From assembly GCA_018648805.1 (NCBI GenBank), contig JABGQM010000003.1, forward strand, positions 88,498 through 152,497: a DNA stretch of 64,000 nt. Reading direction: 5' to 3'. The position numbers and the translations under genes are program-made. This DNA is from Verrucomicrobiota bacterium. Lineage in GTDB: Bacteria > Verrucomicrobiota > Kiritimatiellia > UBA8416 > JABMPJ01. Under the pieces are notes generated by a model, which was not told the DNA's origin, made no database searches, and saw only the letters and a program-made list of their open reading frames with translations. This document shows, piece by piece, positions 16,449-25,302 of this stretch. Each line of letters starts with the position of its first letter. Positions within the stretch are counted from its first letter, which is position 1.

Positions 16449-18567
16449 CAGTCACCTGGCTCTGGTCCAGGCCCGGGCGGCCCTCGACCGCCTGCATGAA
16501 CGGCTGCCGGCCGTCTGCTTTGACCTTATTGAGGCCTCTTCACCCGGCGATCGTGACCGCGTGATGGACCTGCAGGCCAGTCCCGAGGATTTCTTTACGC
16601 GTGACCTGGATGACGCCGTGCTGAGCGGCGCGCTGGACGCGGCGATTCACAGCGCCAAGGATGTGCCGCCGCACCCGCGTGATGGCCTCGACTGGTGCTG
16701 GCTGCCCGAGCCGGCCGACCCGCGTGATGTCCTGATCCTGCGCCGCGGCGAAACCACGGCCGATTGGCCGGACGAACCCCGTATCGGGGTCAGCAGCGAA
16801 CGGCGCGTGAGCTGGTGCGAGACCCAGCTGCCACAGGCCGCGCTACTGCCGATCCGCGGCAACATCGAGGACCGTCTGGCCCAACTCGATGCAGGCGCCT
16901 TTGATGCCATCCTGATGGCTGGCTGCGCTCTCCTGCGACTTGGTCTCGAAGACCGCATCACGGAGTGGATCCCGCTTGCCGAACTGCCGACACCGGAGGG
17001 ACAGGGCAGTCTGGCCATAACGTTTCGCGCGGGTGATGCACGCTTTACGCGGCTGCGTAGTCTCTTCATGAAGGCCGTCGCGTTTGTGGGGGCCGGGGTG
17101 GGGGATGCGCATCTCTGCACGGTCGCCGGTGTGGCAGCCCTGCAGCAGTGCGATGTCTGCCTGCACGACACGCTGATGGATCCCGCCCTGCTGGCCCATT
17201 GCCCTCCGGATGCGGTTGTGGTTGATGTAGGCAAGCGGGCCGGGGCCCACACGGTGCCGCAACAGGACACCACGCAGATGCTGTGTGACTACGCCCGGCG
17301 CGGCCGACGCGTGGTGCGACTCAAGGGAGGCGATCCCTGCATCTTTGGACGGCTGGCTGAAGAGGTCGAGGCGCTGGATGCACTCCAGCTGCCTTACCGT
17401 GTGCTGCCGGGGATCAGTAGCCTGAGCGTGATGGGTGCCTCGACCGGTATCCTCATGACCCGGCGTGGGGTGTCGAACGGTTTCAGCATTATCACCGGTC
17501 GGGGCGAGGGCGGAGCCATCACCTCACTGGACGCGACCGACCGTCTGCACCTGCCGCTGGTCCTCTTTATGGCCATCTCGGCCTGGCCTGAACTGAAAGC
17601 GCAACTGGTCGAGGAGGGTCTGAGCGGTGACACCCCGGCGGCCGTGGTGCTGAATGCAGGATCGCCGGTGGAGCAGGTGCTGCGCGGCCGTGTGGCGACG
17701 CTGGCCGACGACATGGCCGCGCCGTTGGCGGAGCTGCCGGGCCGGCCGGCCGGATTGATCGTGGTGGGCGATGTGGCGCGCTACGGTTTCTCGCGCGACG
17801 GGGGCGCCCTACAGGGGCGCCGCGTGCTGTTGACCTGCAGCGCGGCGTTGCAGGATGAAGCGCAGCGCGAAGTGCTCGATGCCGGTGGCCGGCCCCTCGC
17901 CCTGCCGCTGATCCAGTTGCTGCCGGGACCCGCGGCCGCGGAGGCCGCCGCCGTAGCAAATGCGTATGACTGGCTGGTCGTGACCTCGCCCTCGGCGGTG
18001 CGCTGCCTGCTGGCGGGAGTGCACGAGGGGGCAGGGGATGTGCGGCGGCTGCCGCCGATTATGGCGTGTGGACCCGGTACATTGCGCGAGCTGCATGCGG
18101 CCGGACTCACGCCGGATGCCGTGCCGGCGCGAGGCTTCGGGGCGGAGGGGCTACTGCCCCTCGCGAAGGCGCGCATGGCGCCGGGTGCGCGGGTGCTGCG
18201 TGTGCGATCGGACAAGGCGGGTCCCGGACTGGCCTCCCAGCTGCGCGCACAGGGCGTCGAGGTGGATGATGTCTGTATCTACCGCAACGTCTCTACGGGC
18301 CAAACTACGCTGCCCGCATTCGATACGGTCTTTTTTGCCAGCAGCTCGGCCGTTGAAGTCTTTATGGCACAGTGGGGTCTCGAAGCCCTGGCGTCCCGGG
18401 AGGTGCTGGCCATCGGTCAACCCACCGCGCGTGCACTGCGTGACGCAGGCTGCAATGATCTGCTGGTGAGTCCAGAGGCGACGGTGAGGGATGCCATGGC
18501 CCACCTGGCCGCGGCGAGCGTGCTCAGGGCAGTGTGCGCTCAAGCAGCAGCCGCGCCCGTGGGGTGA
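16408..18567 (+). CDS. Fused HemC-CobA-HemD tetrapyrrole enzyme
   Basis: A 719-residue triple fusion from ATG 16408 (AGGGA 5 bases upstream). Residues 1-~220 match hydroxymethylbilane synthase: GTRNSHLALVQA, HSAKDVP with catalytic D85, GNIEDRLAQLDAG and LPTPEGQGSLAI. The region corresponding to domain III, with its dipyrromethane-cofactor Cys, is absent: the chain passes directly to residue 221. Residues ~221-465 are uroporphyrinogen-III C-methyltransferase (VGAGVGDAHLCTVAG, LKGGDPCIFGRLAEEVE). Residues ~467-705 are uroporphyrinogen-III synthase (GRRVLLTCSAAL, LVVTSPSAVRCL, VFFASSSAVEVF). The chain would make uroporphyrinogen III and then precorrin-2, feeding the SirC domain encoded just upstream. 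Its 3' end overlaps the convergent DUF1854 gene by 44 bases. Confidence 0.88.
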   Translation: MTESSLRLQVGTRNSHLALVQARAALDRLHERLPAVCFDLIEASSPGDRDRVMDLQASPEDFFTRDLDDAVLSGALDAAIHSAKDVPPHPRDGLDWCWLPEPADPRDVLILRRGETTADWPDEPRIGVSSERRVSWCETQLPQAALLPIRGNIEDRLAQLDAGAFDAILMAGCALLRLGLEDRITEWIPLAELPTPEGQGSLAITFRAGDARFTRLRSLFMKAVAFVGAGVGDAHLCTVAGVAALQQCDVCLHDTLMDPALLAHCPPDAVVVDVGKRAGAHTVPQQDTTQMLCDYARRGRRVVRLKGGDPCIFGRLAEEVEALDALQLPYRVLPGISSLSVMGASTGILMTRRGVSNGFSIITGRGEGGAITSLDATDRLHLPLVLFMAISAWPELKAQLVEEGLSGDTPAAVVLNAGSPVEQVLRGRVATLADDMAAPLAELPGRPAGLIVVGDVARYGFSRDGGALQGRRVLLTCSAALQDEAQREVLDAGGRPLALPLIQLLPGPAAAEAAAVANAYDWLVVTSPSAVRCLLAGVHEGAGDVRRLPPIMACGPGTLRELHAAGLTPDAVPARGFGAEGLLPLAKARMAPGARVLRVRSDKAGPGLASQLRAQGVEVDDVCIYRNVSTGQTTLPAFDTVFFASSSAVEVFMAQWGLEALASREVLAIGQPTARALRDAGCNDLLVSPEATVRDAMAHLAAASVLRAVCAQAAAAPVG

Positions 18568-19018
18568 GGGTCGTGTAGTCGGTGACGCGGTAGCGGCACT
18601 TCTCGATATCGGTCAGGAGCAGTAGGTTCTCGGGCGTGACGACCATGCTCTCCTTGCGGCCGCTGACAAAGAAGGTGATCGGTCCGCGGTCGGTGACCAC
18701 GCTCCATTCGTCCAGCCCGTGCAGGGACACGATATCGACGATATCGGTGATCTCGGGCAGAAAATGCTGGTGCTGAAGATCCTCTGTCACGTGGCGCCGT
18801 TGGTCGGGTGACAGGTCATCCAGCCGCTTCAGGATCCCAATCTCGGGCTGCTCCTTGTCGTCCGGGCGCTGCACCGAGATGTAGTGCCCCGGGTCGGTGA
18901 GGGGGAAGAGGCGGCGGCAGTGCACGGGGGCGTGCACGCTGCCGTCGGCGAGTCGTAAACGCAGCTCACCCTCCGCAGAGCGGGAAAACGTGATCTGGGT
19001 GGGGTCCAACAGGTTCAT
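18524..19018 (-). CDS. DUF1854 family protein
   Basis: A 164-residue soluble protein beginning MNLLDPTQITFSRSAEGELR and containing VHCRRLFPLTDPGHYISV, RLDDLSPDQRR and LLTDIEKCRYRVTDY, the pattern I associate with DUF1854. From memory, such proteins accompany an ABC transporter like the one upstream and have been described in a cyanophycin-metabolism context; no cyanophycin gene is visible here. The start lies 5 bases after the ABC transporter stop, so the two are co-transcribed. Molecular function unknown. Confidence 0.78.
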   Translation of the reverse strand: MNLLDPTQITFSRSAEGELRLRLADGSVHAPVHCRRLFPLTDPGHYISVQRPDDKEQPEIGILKRLDDLSPDQRRHVTEDLQHQHFLPEITDIVDIVSLHGLDEWSVVTDRGPITFFVSGRKESMVVTPENLLLLTDIEKCRYRVTDYTTLTPRARLLLERTLP

Positions 19019-19023
19019 CTTGG

Positions 19024-21261
19024 CTATCCCTCCACGGCGATGATGGTTGAGTGCGCTTCCTGCGACTGGACCAGCTTGCTGAAGGCGCCTTCCTTCTGCA
19101 TCAGCTCCTTGTGCGTGCCCATCTCGCTAATCTCGCCATCCTCGATCACAACAAGCTGGTCGCAGTTGCGCAGCGTGGCCAGACGATGCGCAATCGCGAT
19201 CGTGGTGCGGCCGCGTGTCAGGTTGGCCAGGGCCTGCTGAATCTTCTCTTCGGTCTCCACATCCACCGACGAGGTCGCTTCGTCCAGGATCAGGATGCGC
19301 GGATTGCGTAGGATGGCGCGTGCGATGGCGATGCGCTGCTTCTCGCCGCCGGAGAGGCGACTGCCACGCTCGCCCACGAGCGTGTCGTAGCCATCGACCT
19401 TGCTGATTATGAATTCGTGCGCATGCGCCGAGATGGCCGCCGCGATGACCTCCTCGCGTGTGGCATCCGGCTTGGCGTAGGAGATGTTCTGCAAGATCGA
19501 GCCGGTGAAGAGAAAGGTCTCCTGCAGCACGACGCCGATGTTCCGGCGCAAATCGGCCTGACGAATCTGGCGCACGTCGACCCCATCCACCTGTAGCGCG
19601 CCGCTATCGACATCGTAGAGGCGACTCATCAGGTTGATCAAGGTGCTCTTGCCGGCGCCACTCTTACCGACCAGGCCGATCATGCTGTTGGCCGGGATGT
19701 CGAGTGTGAGCTCCTTGATGACCGGCTGGTGGCGGGTGTAGCCGAAGGTGACGTTGTCGAGGGCGATATGACCCTCGATGTGGGGCATGGCGACGGCATC
19801 CGGTGCATCCTGGATGTCCGGCGTGGTGTCGATGATGTCGAATACGCGGTCGGCCGCCGTAAGCGCATTCGTGATCATCTGGGCCAGGCGCGTCAGCATG
19901 AAGACCGGCCGATAGAACATCATCAGGTAGCCGGAGTAGGCCACCACATCCCCGATCGACAGTCCTCCCGGCGCCTCCGTCCCGCGAAAGACGAGGCGTC
20001 CGCCGACCAACCAGACCAGCACCGCCCCGCACATGATGGTGAAGTGCATCAGAGGATGATAGATGCTCCAGCGGCGCACGAGGTCGATCCCCGCATCACG
20101 GTACACCTGGCTGGTGCGCCGGAACTTGTCCATCTCGAGGGTCTCCTGGCCGAATGATTTGACCACGCGGATGCCGGAGAGCGAGTCGTTGACCAGGGCC
20201 GAGAGCCGTGAACGGCGGTGGAAGTAACGGTGAAAGAAGACGCGTACGACCGGGACGATCAGGCGCAGCAAGAGGATCGTTCCCGCGATGGGCAGCATCA
20301 CGAAGAGGGTCAGGCGCCAGCTCACGACGAAGAGCAGGATGCCCACGCCCACGAGCGAGAGAAGGGATTCGAGCGATATAGGGATGAAGTCAACCAAGAG
20401 ACGCTGTAGCTCACCCGTGTCCTGGTTGACCCGTGCCATGATGGATCCGGTATGGCGTTTGTCGAAGAAGGTCAGCGAGAGCTCCTGGATACGCTTATAG
20501 ATCGCGGCGCGTACATCGTAGACTGTCTTGAAACCCACCACCCCCGAGAGGCGCTCTTGCCATCCCGAAAAGAAAGACTGCAGGGCATAGGCTACGAAGA
20601 TGGCCGCGACACACCAGAGATGCCAGCCGCCGTGCGGGAAGGTGCCGCTCTCGGCGTCGGGCCGAAAGACGAAGTCGATGAAGAGTTTGCTCATGTAGGG
20701 CACCAGAAGTGCCGCCATGGTGGAGAGTGAGGAGATCAGGAAGATAGCCGCGATCTGCCAGATATACGGACGCGAAAACGAGAAGATGCGCAGCACCGCC
20801 TGACGCCGCTTGAGGCAGTGCGGGCAGGCGCGCATGGATTCGGGGATCGCGCGGCCGCACTGCTCACAGCGCTTGCGGTCCGAGACCGTGTGATGCTCCG
20901 TGACCGCCTCGCCCTCCTTGAGCGCCTTGATCCCGTCGACGACCTTGTGAAAATCATCCGAGCGGGCCTCGGTGTAGCTGATCACGTGATAGGTGGCCGA
21001 GGGTGTGCGCACGGTTACGGCGCCCGCCCCAACGGTGTCCACGGCCTTGAGCTCCTCCAGGTCGGAGAGGGCGAGGTCATGCGTCGCCGTCGCGCTGTCA
21101 CCGGGAAAGACGAGCAGATGGCCGCCGGTCGCCACGAGCCACTCCGTGCCGTACTGGCCGTGATGCGCAATGTCCGAGCTGATCGCAAGCCGGATGGGCT
21201 CGTCGGGATAGCGCGCTGCTACGGCCTCAGCAATCGGTTGGGGTAGTTTATCTCTTTCCAC
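19024..21261 (-). CDS. ABC exporter with N-terminal extension and zinc ribbon
   Basis: 745 residues. The first ~120 residues form a soluble domain. Next comes a four-Cys zinc ribbon (CEQCGRAIPESMRACPHC) and then an exporter-type membrane domain with about six TM segments starting near RPYIWQIAAIFLISSL. The C-terminal nucleotide-binding domain is intact: Walker A GLVGKSGAGKST, signature LSGGEKQRIAIARA, Walker B ILILDEATSSVD and H-loop IAHRL. It is a homodimeric type IV ABC exporter by family; the cargo is unknown. The N-terminal domain plus ribbon is unusual and, with DUF1854 immediately downstream, suggests a dedicated two-gene system. Probably co-transcribed with dinB (52 bases upstream). 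Confidence 0.88.
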   Translation of the reverse strand: MERDKLPQPIAEAVAARYPDEPIRLAISSDIAHHGQYGTEWLVATGGHLLVFPGDSATATHDLALSDLEELKAVDTVGAGAVTVRTPSATYHVISYTEARSDDFHKVVDGIKALKEGEAVTEHHTVSDRKRCEQCGRAIPESMRACPHCLKRRQAVLRIFSFSRPYIWQIAAIFLISSLSTMAALLVPYMSKLFIDFVFRPDAESGTFPHGGWHLWCVAAIFVAYALQSFFSGWQERLSGVVGFKTVYDVRAAIYKRIQELSLTFFDKRHTGSIMARVNQDTGELQRLLVDFIPISLESLLSLVGVGILLFVVSWRLTLFVMLPIAGTILLLRLIVPVVRVFFHRYFHRRSRLSALVNDSLSGIRVVKSFGQETLEMDKFRRTSQVYRDAGIDLVRRWSIYHPLMHFTIMCGAVLVWLVGGRLVFRGTEAPGGLSIGDVVAYSGYLMMFYRPVFMLTRLAQMITNALTAADRVFDIIDTTPDIQDAPDAVAMPHIEGHIALDNVTFGYTRHQPVIKELTLDIPANSMIGLVGKSGAGKSTLINLMSRLYDVDSGALQVDGVDVRQIRQADLRRNIGVVLQETFLFTGSILQNISYAKPDATREEVIAAAISAHAHEFIISKVDGYDTLVGERGSRLSGGEKQRIAIARAILRNPRILILDEATSSVDVETEEKIQQALANLTRGRTTIAIAHRLATLRNCDQLVVIEDGEISEMGTHKELMQKEGAFSKLVQSQEAHSTIIAVEG

Positions 21262-21313
21262 GGGGATCTATCTCCAGTTGGGGTGTGCACTCTACTAGTG
21301 CGTCGCGCTCGGC

Positions 21314-22492
21314 TCAATCTCTTTCGCCCTGCGATCCGCGGCGGATGCTGTCGCTCCCGAAATCGCGACGGATGCGGTCGACCACATGACTGAGCCGCTC
21401 GTTGCGCTGGCGTTCCTGCTCGTCGTCCATCAGGAGCGTCAGCTGGGGTGGGGGCTCGGTGACCAGGCTACTGACCCCGAAACCGACCAGGCGCACCGGC
21501 TTGACGAGCGTCTCGCTGTCGAGCAGCTCAACCGCCAGAGCGCGCAGGCTGAAATCGTCGCAGGCCGGGGGGGTGATCGGTCGTTGACGCGTAATGGTCT
21601 CGAATCCCTGCCAGCGCAGCTTGAGCCGGGCCAGGCCCGCCAGCTTCTCCGAGGCGCGCAGGCGCCCGCCCACCTTGTCGGCCAGGTCGATCAACACGGC
21701 GCGGATCGTGGCGTAGTCCGCGCAGTCTTCGCTGAAGGTGTACTCGTTTGAGATGCTCTTCTCTTCGCGCTCGGTCTCCACGCTGCGTTCATCGCGTCCC
21801 CACGCGAGTTGCTGCAGGTGGGCCGCCCCGCGCTGGCCGATCAGCCGGGCCAGCCGATCCGGGTCGATCTGCTGGAGGTGGGCAATGGTCTGGATGCCGG
21901 CCTTCTCAAGGTGGCGCTGCATGACCTTGCCGACCCCCCAGATGCGGCCGACCGGCAGCGGGGCCAGGAAGGCCGCAATCGCCGCCGGGTCCGTCGGCAC
22001 CACGGTCAGGCCGTCGGGCTTATCCATGTCGCTGGCCAGTTTGGCCAGGAACTTGTTGCACGCCACGCCGGCCGACGCCGTCAGTTGCGTCTCCTCCCGG
22101 ATGGCGTCCTTGATTTGACGCGCGATCTGTTCGCCGTCGCCGAAAAGCTGCCGTACCCCGCTCACGTCCAGGAAGGCCTCGTCGATCGAGATCGGCTCGA
22201 CCCATGGCGTAAAGCGCTCGAAGATGTCGCGGATGGCGGCTGAGGCCTCGGCATAGCGCTCACCGTCCGGCGGCAGAAAGACCGCATCCGGGCAGCGGCG
22301 GTAGGCCTCGCGCGAGGGCATGGCGGAGTGGATCCCAAACTGGCGGGCTTCATAGGAGGCCGCCGCAATCACCCCACGTTGATCGTGTGGCGCCCCCACC
22401 ACGACCGGCTTTCCCCTTAACTCCGGCCGGTCGCGTTGCTCGACCGACGTAAAGAAGGCATCCATATCCACATGTAGGATCGTCTGTTCCAT
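21314..22492 (-). CDS. dinB: DNA polymerase IV (DinB)
   Basis: A Y-family polymerase of 392 residues. The palm motif ILHVDMDAFFTSVEQRDRP carries the first catalytic Asp; SYEARQFGIHSAMPSREA and ISIDEAFLDVSG carry the steric gate region and the catalytic Asp-Glu pair. A helix-hairpin-helix region (LPVGRIWGVGKVMQRHLEKAG) and the little-finger domain follow. It performs translesion synthesis. No obvious LexA box was identified in the 75-base divergent gap. The C-terminus (MDDEQERQRNERLSHVVDRI) is hydrophilic; no clear clamp-binding peptide was identified. Confidence 0.95.
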   Translation of the reverse strand: MEQTILHVDMDAFFTSVEQRDRPELRGKPVVVGAPHDQRGVIAAASYEARQFGIHSAMPSREAYRRCPDAVFLPPDGERYAEASAAIRDIFERFTPWVEPISIDEAFLDVSGVRQLFGDGEQIARQIKDAIREETQLTASAGVACNKFLAKLASDMDKPDGLTVVPTDPAAIAAFLAPLPVGRIWGVGKVMQRHLEKAGIQTIAHLQQIDPDRLARLIGQRGAAHLQQLAWGRDERSVETEREEKSISNEYTFSEDCADYATIRAVLIDLADKVGGRLRASEKLAGLARLKLRWQGFETITRQRPITPPACDDFSLRALAVELLDSETLVKPVRLVGFGVSSLVTEPPPQLTLLMDDEQERQRNERLSHVVDRIRRDFGSDSIRRGSQGERD

Positions 22493-22567
22493 ATCAATGC
22501 CACCCTAACAGAGTCGCCCCGACTTTTCATCTGGATTGAGCGGAGCCCGGCCTGCTAAGTTCACAGC

Positions 22568-23398
22568 ATGAAAGATATCAAGATTGGTTTGGCTTTAGGG
22601 GGTGGCGGCGCAAAGGGGTTGGCGCATGTGCCGATGCTGGAGGCGCTGGATGAGATGGGGGTGCGGCCGCACCGCATCACGGGCACCAGTATCGGGTCCA
22701 TTATGGGCGCCCTCTACGCCGCCGGCATCAGTGGCCAGCGCATTCGCGCCGGCGTCGAAGGTATGATCATCAACAAGGGCGACTCGTTTCGGGCGGCCCT
22801 CAAGAAACGTGACGTGTTGCGCTGGTTTGAATTTCTGGATGTCGATTTCAGCCCCAGTGCACTCTTCAAAGGCGACAAGTTTATCGACTTCCTCTATGGC
22901 CAGATGGGGGCGGCTACGTTTGAGGAGTTGGAGACGCCGCTGCGTATCGTGGCGACCGACTTCTGGAAGTCAGAACAAGTCGTGCTTGAGTCAGGTGATC
23001 TGCGCTCGGCGGTCAAGGCCAGCATGGGACTTCCCGGCGTCTTTACGCCCGTCCAGCGCGAAGGCCGCGTCCTGATCGATGGTGGTGGCGTCAACCCAGT
23101 GCCGCATGACCTGCTGGATGACTGTGATGTCACGATCGCCATCGACGTGATGGGCGAGATGCAACCCGATAAGCCCGGCCAGATTCCCAACCTGGTGCGG
23201 GCTGTACTGGGCACCTTCGACATCATGCAGAACTCGATTGTGGCCGCCAAATGCACCCTCACACCACCCGACATCTATATTCGACCGACCATCGTCGGCG
23301 TCGATATCCTCGAGTTCTACAAAGCCGAGGAGGTCTATGCGCAAGCCGCCCCCGAACGCGACCGCCTGGTCGAAGAGCTCAAGGGGCTGCTGTCATGA
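22568..23398 (+). CDS. Patatin-like phospholipase (RssA-like)
   Basis: A 276-residue serine hydrolase. The oxyanion loop is GLALGGGGAKGLAHV, the nucleophile is S41 in GTSIGS, and the dyad Asp is in LIDGGGVNP. Length and layout match bacterial patatin-like proteins of the RssA group, which act on phospholipid or acyl esters. No signal peptide is seen, so it is probably cytoplasmic or membrane-associated. The stop codon overlaps the sulfatase start (ATGA), indicating translational coupling, though the functional link is unclear. Confidence 0.9.
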   Translation: MKDIKIGLALGGGGAKGLAHVPMLEALDEMGVRPHRITGTSIGSIMGALYAAGISGQRIRAGVEGMIINKGDSFRAALKKRDVLRWFEFLDVDFSPSALFKGDKFIDFLYGQMGAATFEELETPLRIVATDFWKSEQVVLESGDLRSAVKASMGLPGVFTPVQREGRVLIDGGGVNPVPHDLLDDCDVTIAIDVMGEMQPDKPGQIPNLVRAVLGTFDIMQNSIVAAKCTLTPPDIYIRPTIVGVDILEFYKAEEVYAQAAPERDRLVEELKGLLS

Positions 23399-24948
23399 CG
23401 GATACGAAACGCAATGTTCTCTTTATTACGAGTGACCAGCAGCACTGGATGGCGATGGGGTACCGCAACCCGGAGGTAAAGACACCCGCTCTCGACCGGC
23501 TGGTTAAAAGTGGTACCACTTTTCATCGCGCCTACACGGTCAATCCCACCTGTACGCCCACACGCGCAAGCTGGATTACGGGGCTCTACCCCAGTCAGCA
23601 TGGCGCCTACTCGCTCGGCACCAAGCTGATGGAGGATGTCCCGACTGTGGGGGACGCCTTTCAGGCGGGGGGCTATCGCACAGCCCTGGTCGGCAAGGCC
23701 CATTTTCAGCCCCTGGCCTCCACGGAGGCGTATCCCTCGCTCGAGGCCTACCCGGTGCTGCACGACCTGGAGTTCTGGCGGGGCTTCCACGGGCCTTTCT
23801 ACGGTTTCGATCATGTCGAGCTGGCGCGCAACCATGTCGATGAGGCTCATATCGGACAGCACTACGCGCTCTGGCTGGAGGAGAAGGCGCCCGGCGCCTG
23901 GCGCGACTATTTTGTGCCGACCCCGTCAGATCTTCCCGCCCAGGAGGGCTATCCGCTGTCGAGTCGCAAACGCCCTGCCACCGGCGAGGCGTGGGACATT
24001 CCTGAGGCGCTGCACTACGATGCGTGGACCGCTGAACGCACCAACGCGCTGATGGAGGAATTCCAGCAGAAGGGCCAGAACTTCTTCCTGTGGGCCAGCT
24101 TCTTTGATCCGCATCCGCCCTACATGGTGCCGGAACCCTATGCCAGCATGTACGATCCTGCCGACGTCACCGTACCGGAGCATCGCGACGGAGAGTTCGA
24201 CGACAAGCCGCCTTACTTCGCGTTGTCGCAACAGCAGAACCCCGACTTCAGCACCTTCAAGGAGCCTGAAGGCAATGGCGTACATGGGGCCGGCTGCCAC
24301 GTGTGTTCGCGTGAGGTGCGTGCCAAACATATCGCCACGATGTACGGCATGATGACGATGCTCGACCGCTACATCGGGGTCATCCTGGACCAACTTGATG
24401 CGCTGGGACTAACCGAAAGCACGCTGGTCTGCTTCACGACGGATCACGGCGATTTTCTGGGCCAGCATGGCCTGACCAAGAAGGCCATCCATCACTACGA
24501 GGACCTGATCAAGGTGCCGCTGGTGGTCAGCCTGCCGGGCTGCATTCCGGCTGGTCGCGTGTCGGAGGCGCTGCAGTCGACCGTGGATCTGCCGCAGACC
24601 TTCCTGGACATCGCCGGCCTGCCGGTGCCGCGCCGGATGACCGGCGTTAACGAGCGCGCCGTCTGGTTTGGCGAAACCGCGAGTCTGCGTCGTCACGTGA
24701 TTGTTGAGAACCAGCATCAGCCCACCACGATGAATATGCGCACCTATGTCGACGCACGCTATAAGCTGACCGTGCACTTCAACCGGGAGTATGGTGAGCT
24801 CTACGACTTGCAGGACGATCCGGGCGAGTTCGTGAACCTGTGGGATGCACCGGCAAGCCAGGAGCTGAAGCGCGATCTGCTGCTGAAGTTCGTCTACGGC
24901 GAGATGGCCAAGGCGCCGCTGCCCATGCCTCGCATCGCCGGCGCCTGA
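23395..24948 (+). CDS. Sulfatase (Cys-type, formylglycine-dependent)
   Basis: A 517-residue sulfatase/alkaline-phosphatase-superfamily enzyme. The N-terminal metal motif is ITSDQQH; the modification motif is CTPTRASWITG with C53 to be converted to formylglycine. Further conserved metal and sulfate residues appear in LVGKAHF, TTDHGDFLGQHGL and LTKKAIHHYEDLIKVPL. There is no signal peptide, so it may act in the cytoplasm on imported sulfated sugars, or the start may be missed upstream. ATG 23395 overlaps the patatin stop. Sulfatases are abundant in PVC polysaccharide degraders. No FGly-generating enzyme or anSME maturase was identified in the window. Confidence 0.92.
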   Translation: MTDTKRNVLFITSDQQHWMAMGYRNPEVKTPALDRLVKSGTTFHRAYTVNPTCTPTRASWITGLYPSQHGAYSLGTKLMEDVPTVGDAFQAGGYRTALVGKAHFQPLASTEAYPSLEAYPVLHDLEFWRGFHGPFYGFDHVELARNHVDEAHIGQHYALWLEEKAPGAWRDYFVPTPSDLPAQEGYPLSSRKRPATGEAWDIPEALHYDAWTAERTNALMEEFQQKGQNFFLWASFFDPHPPYMVPEPYASMYDPADVTVPEHRDGEFDDKPPYFALSQQQNPDFSTFKEPEGNGVHGAGCHVCSREVRAKHIATMYGMMTMLDRYIGVILDQLDALGLTESTLVCFTTDHGDFLGQHGLTKKAIHHYEDLIKVPLVVSLPGCIPAGRVSEALQSTVDLPQTFLDIAGLPVPRRMTGVNERAVWFGETASLRRHVIVENQHQPTTMNMRTYVDARYKLTVHFNREYGELYDLQDDPGEFVNLWDAPASQELKRDLLLKFVYGEMAKAPLPMPRIAGA

Positions 24949-24969
24949 GGCGGGGCGCCCAAAAAAGTT

Positions 24970-25217
24970 GGTATCGTTCGAATGTTGACGCCCGGCCCCC
25001 TGCCAGCTTGCTGGCAGGAGCCAAGAGCTTATCTGCCAATGCGGCCAACGTACCCAGCCCAGAGGCTGGCAAAGCGCGAGAAAAAGGCCCATGGGCCAGG
25101 GCTCGCGCTCGCAGCCGCGGTTCTTCCTGATCATTCTCTTTGGCTGTTAAGCTAATTCACCTGCCAGGCGAGCTGGCAGGGGTCAAAACGCCCTGGCGCC
25201 AACATTTGAACACTATC
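24970..25217. mobile_element. MITE-like element 1 (248 bp, inverted ends)
   Basis: The ends are inverted: GTTCGAATGTTGACGCC on the left and, read in reverse complement, GTTCAAATGTTGGCGCC on the right (15 of 17 match). Just inside lie hairpins CCTGCCAG-CTTG-CTGGCAGG (24999-25018) and CCTGCCAG...CTGGCAGG (25160-25180). There is no open frame of note inside. Both sides abut A-tracts followed by GTT (24961-24969 and 25218-25228), which might be an eroded target duplication. It fills the 354-base gap between the sulfatase and the radical SAM gene. Confidence 0.7.
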
Positions 25218-25302
25218 AAAAAAAAGTTCAGGCCGTGACAGAACGGTGACAGCCCGGCGCGATAGTGATCGTGAAACATCAATCAGAAAGGGTGGTTTCA
25301 CG

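Noticed and set aside
24970..25217. tRNA gene suggested by GTTCGAAT
   Set aside because: No cloverleaf or acceptor stem; the sequence is the inverted end of a repeat element.
24961..25228. A-tract plus GTT on both sides of MITE-like element 1 as a proven target-site duplication
   Set aside because: The copies differ in A-number and element 2 has no comparable flanking repeat, so it is only suggestive.
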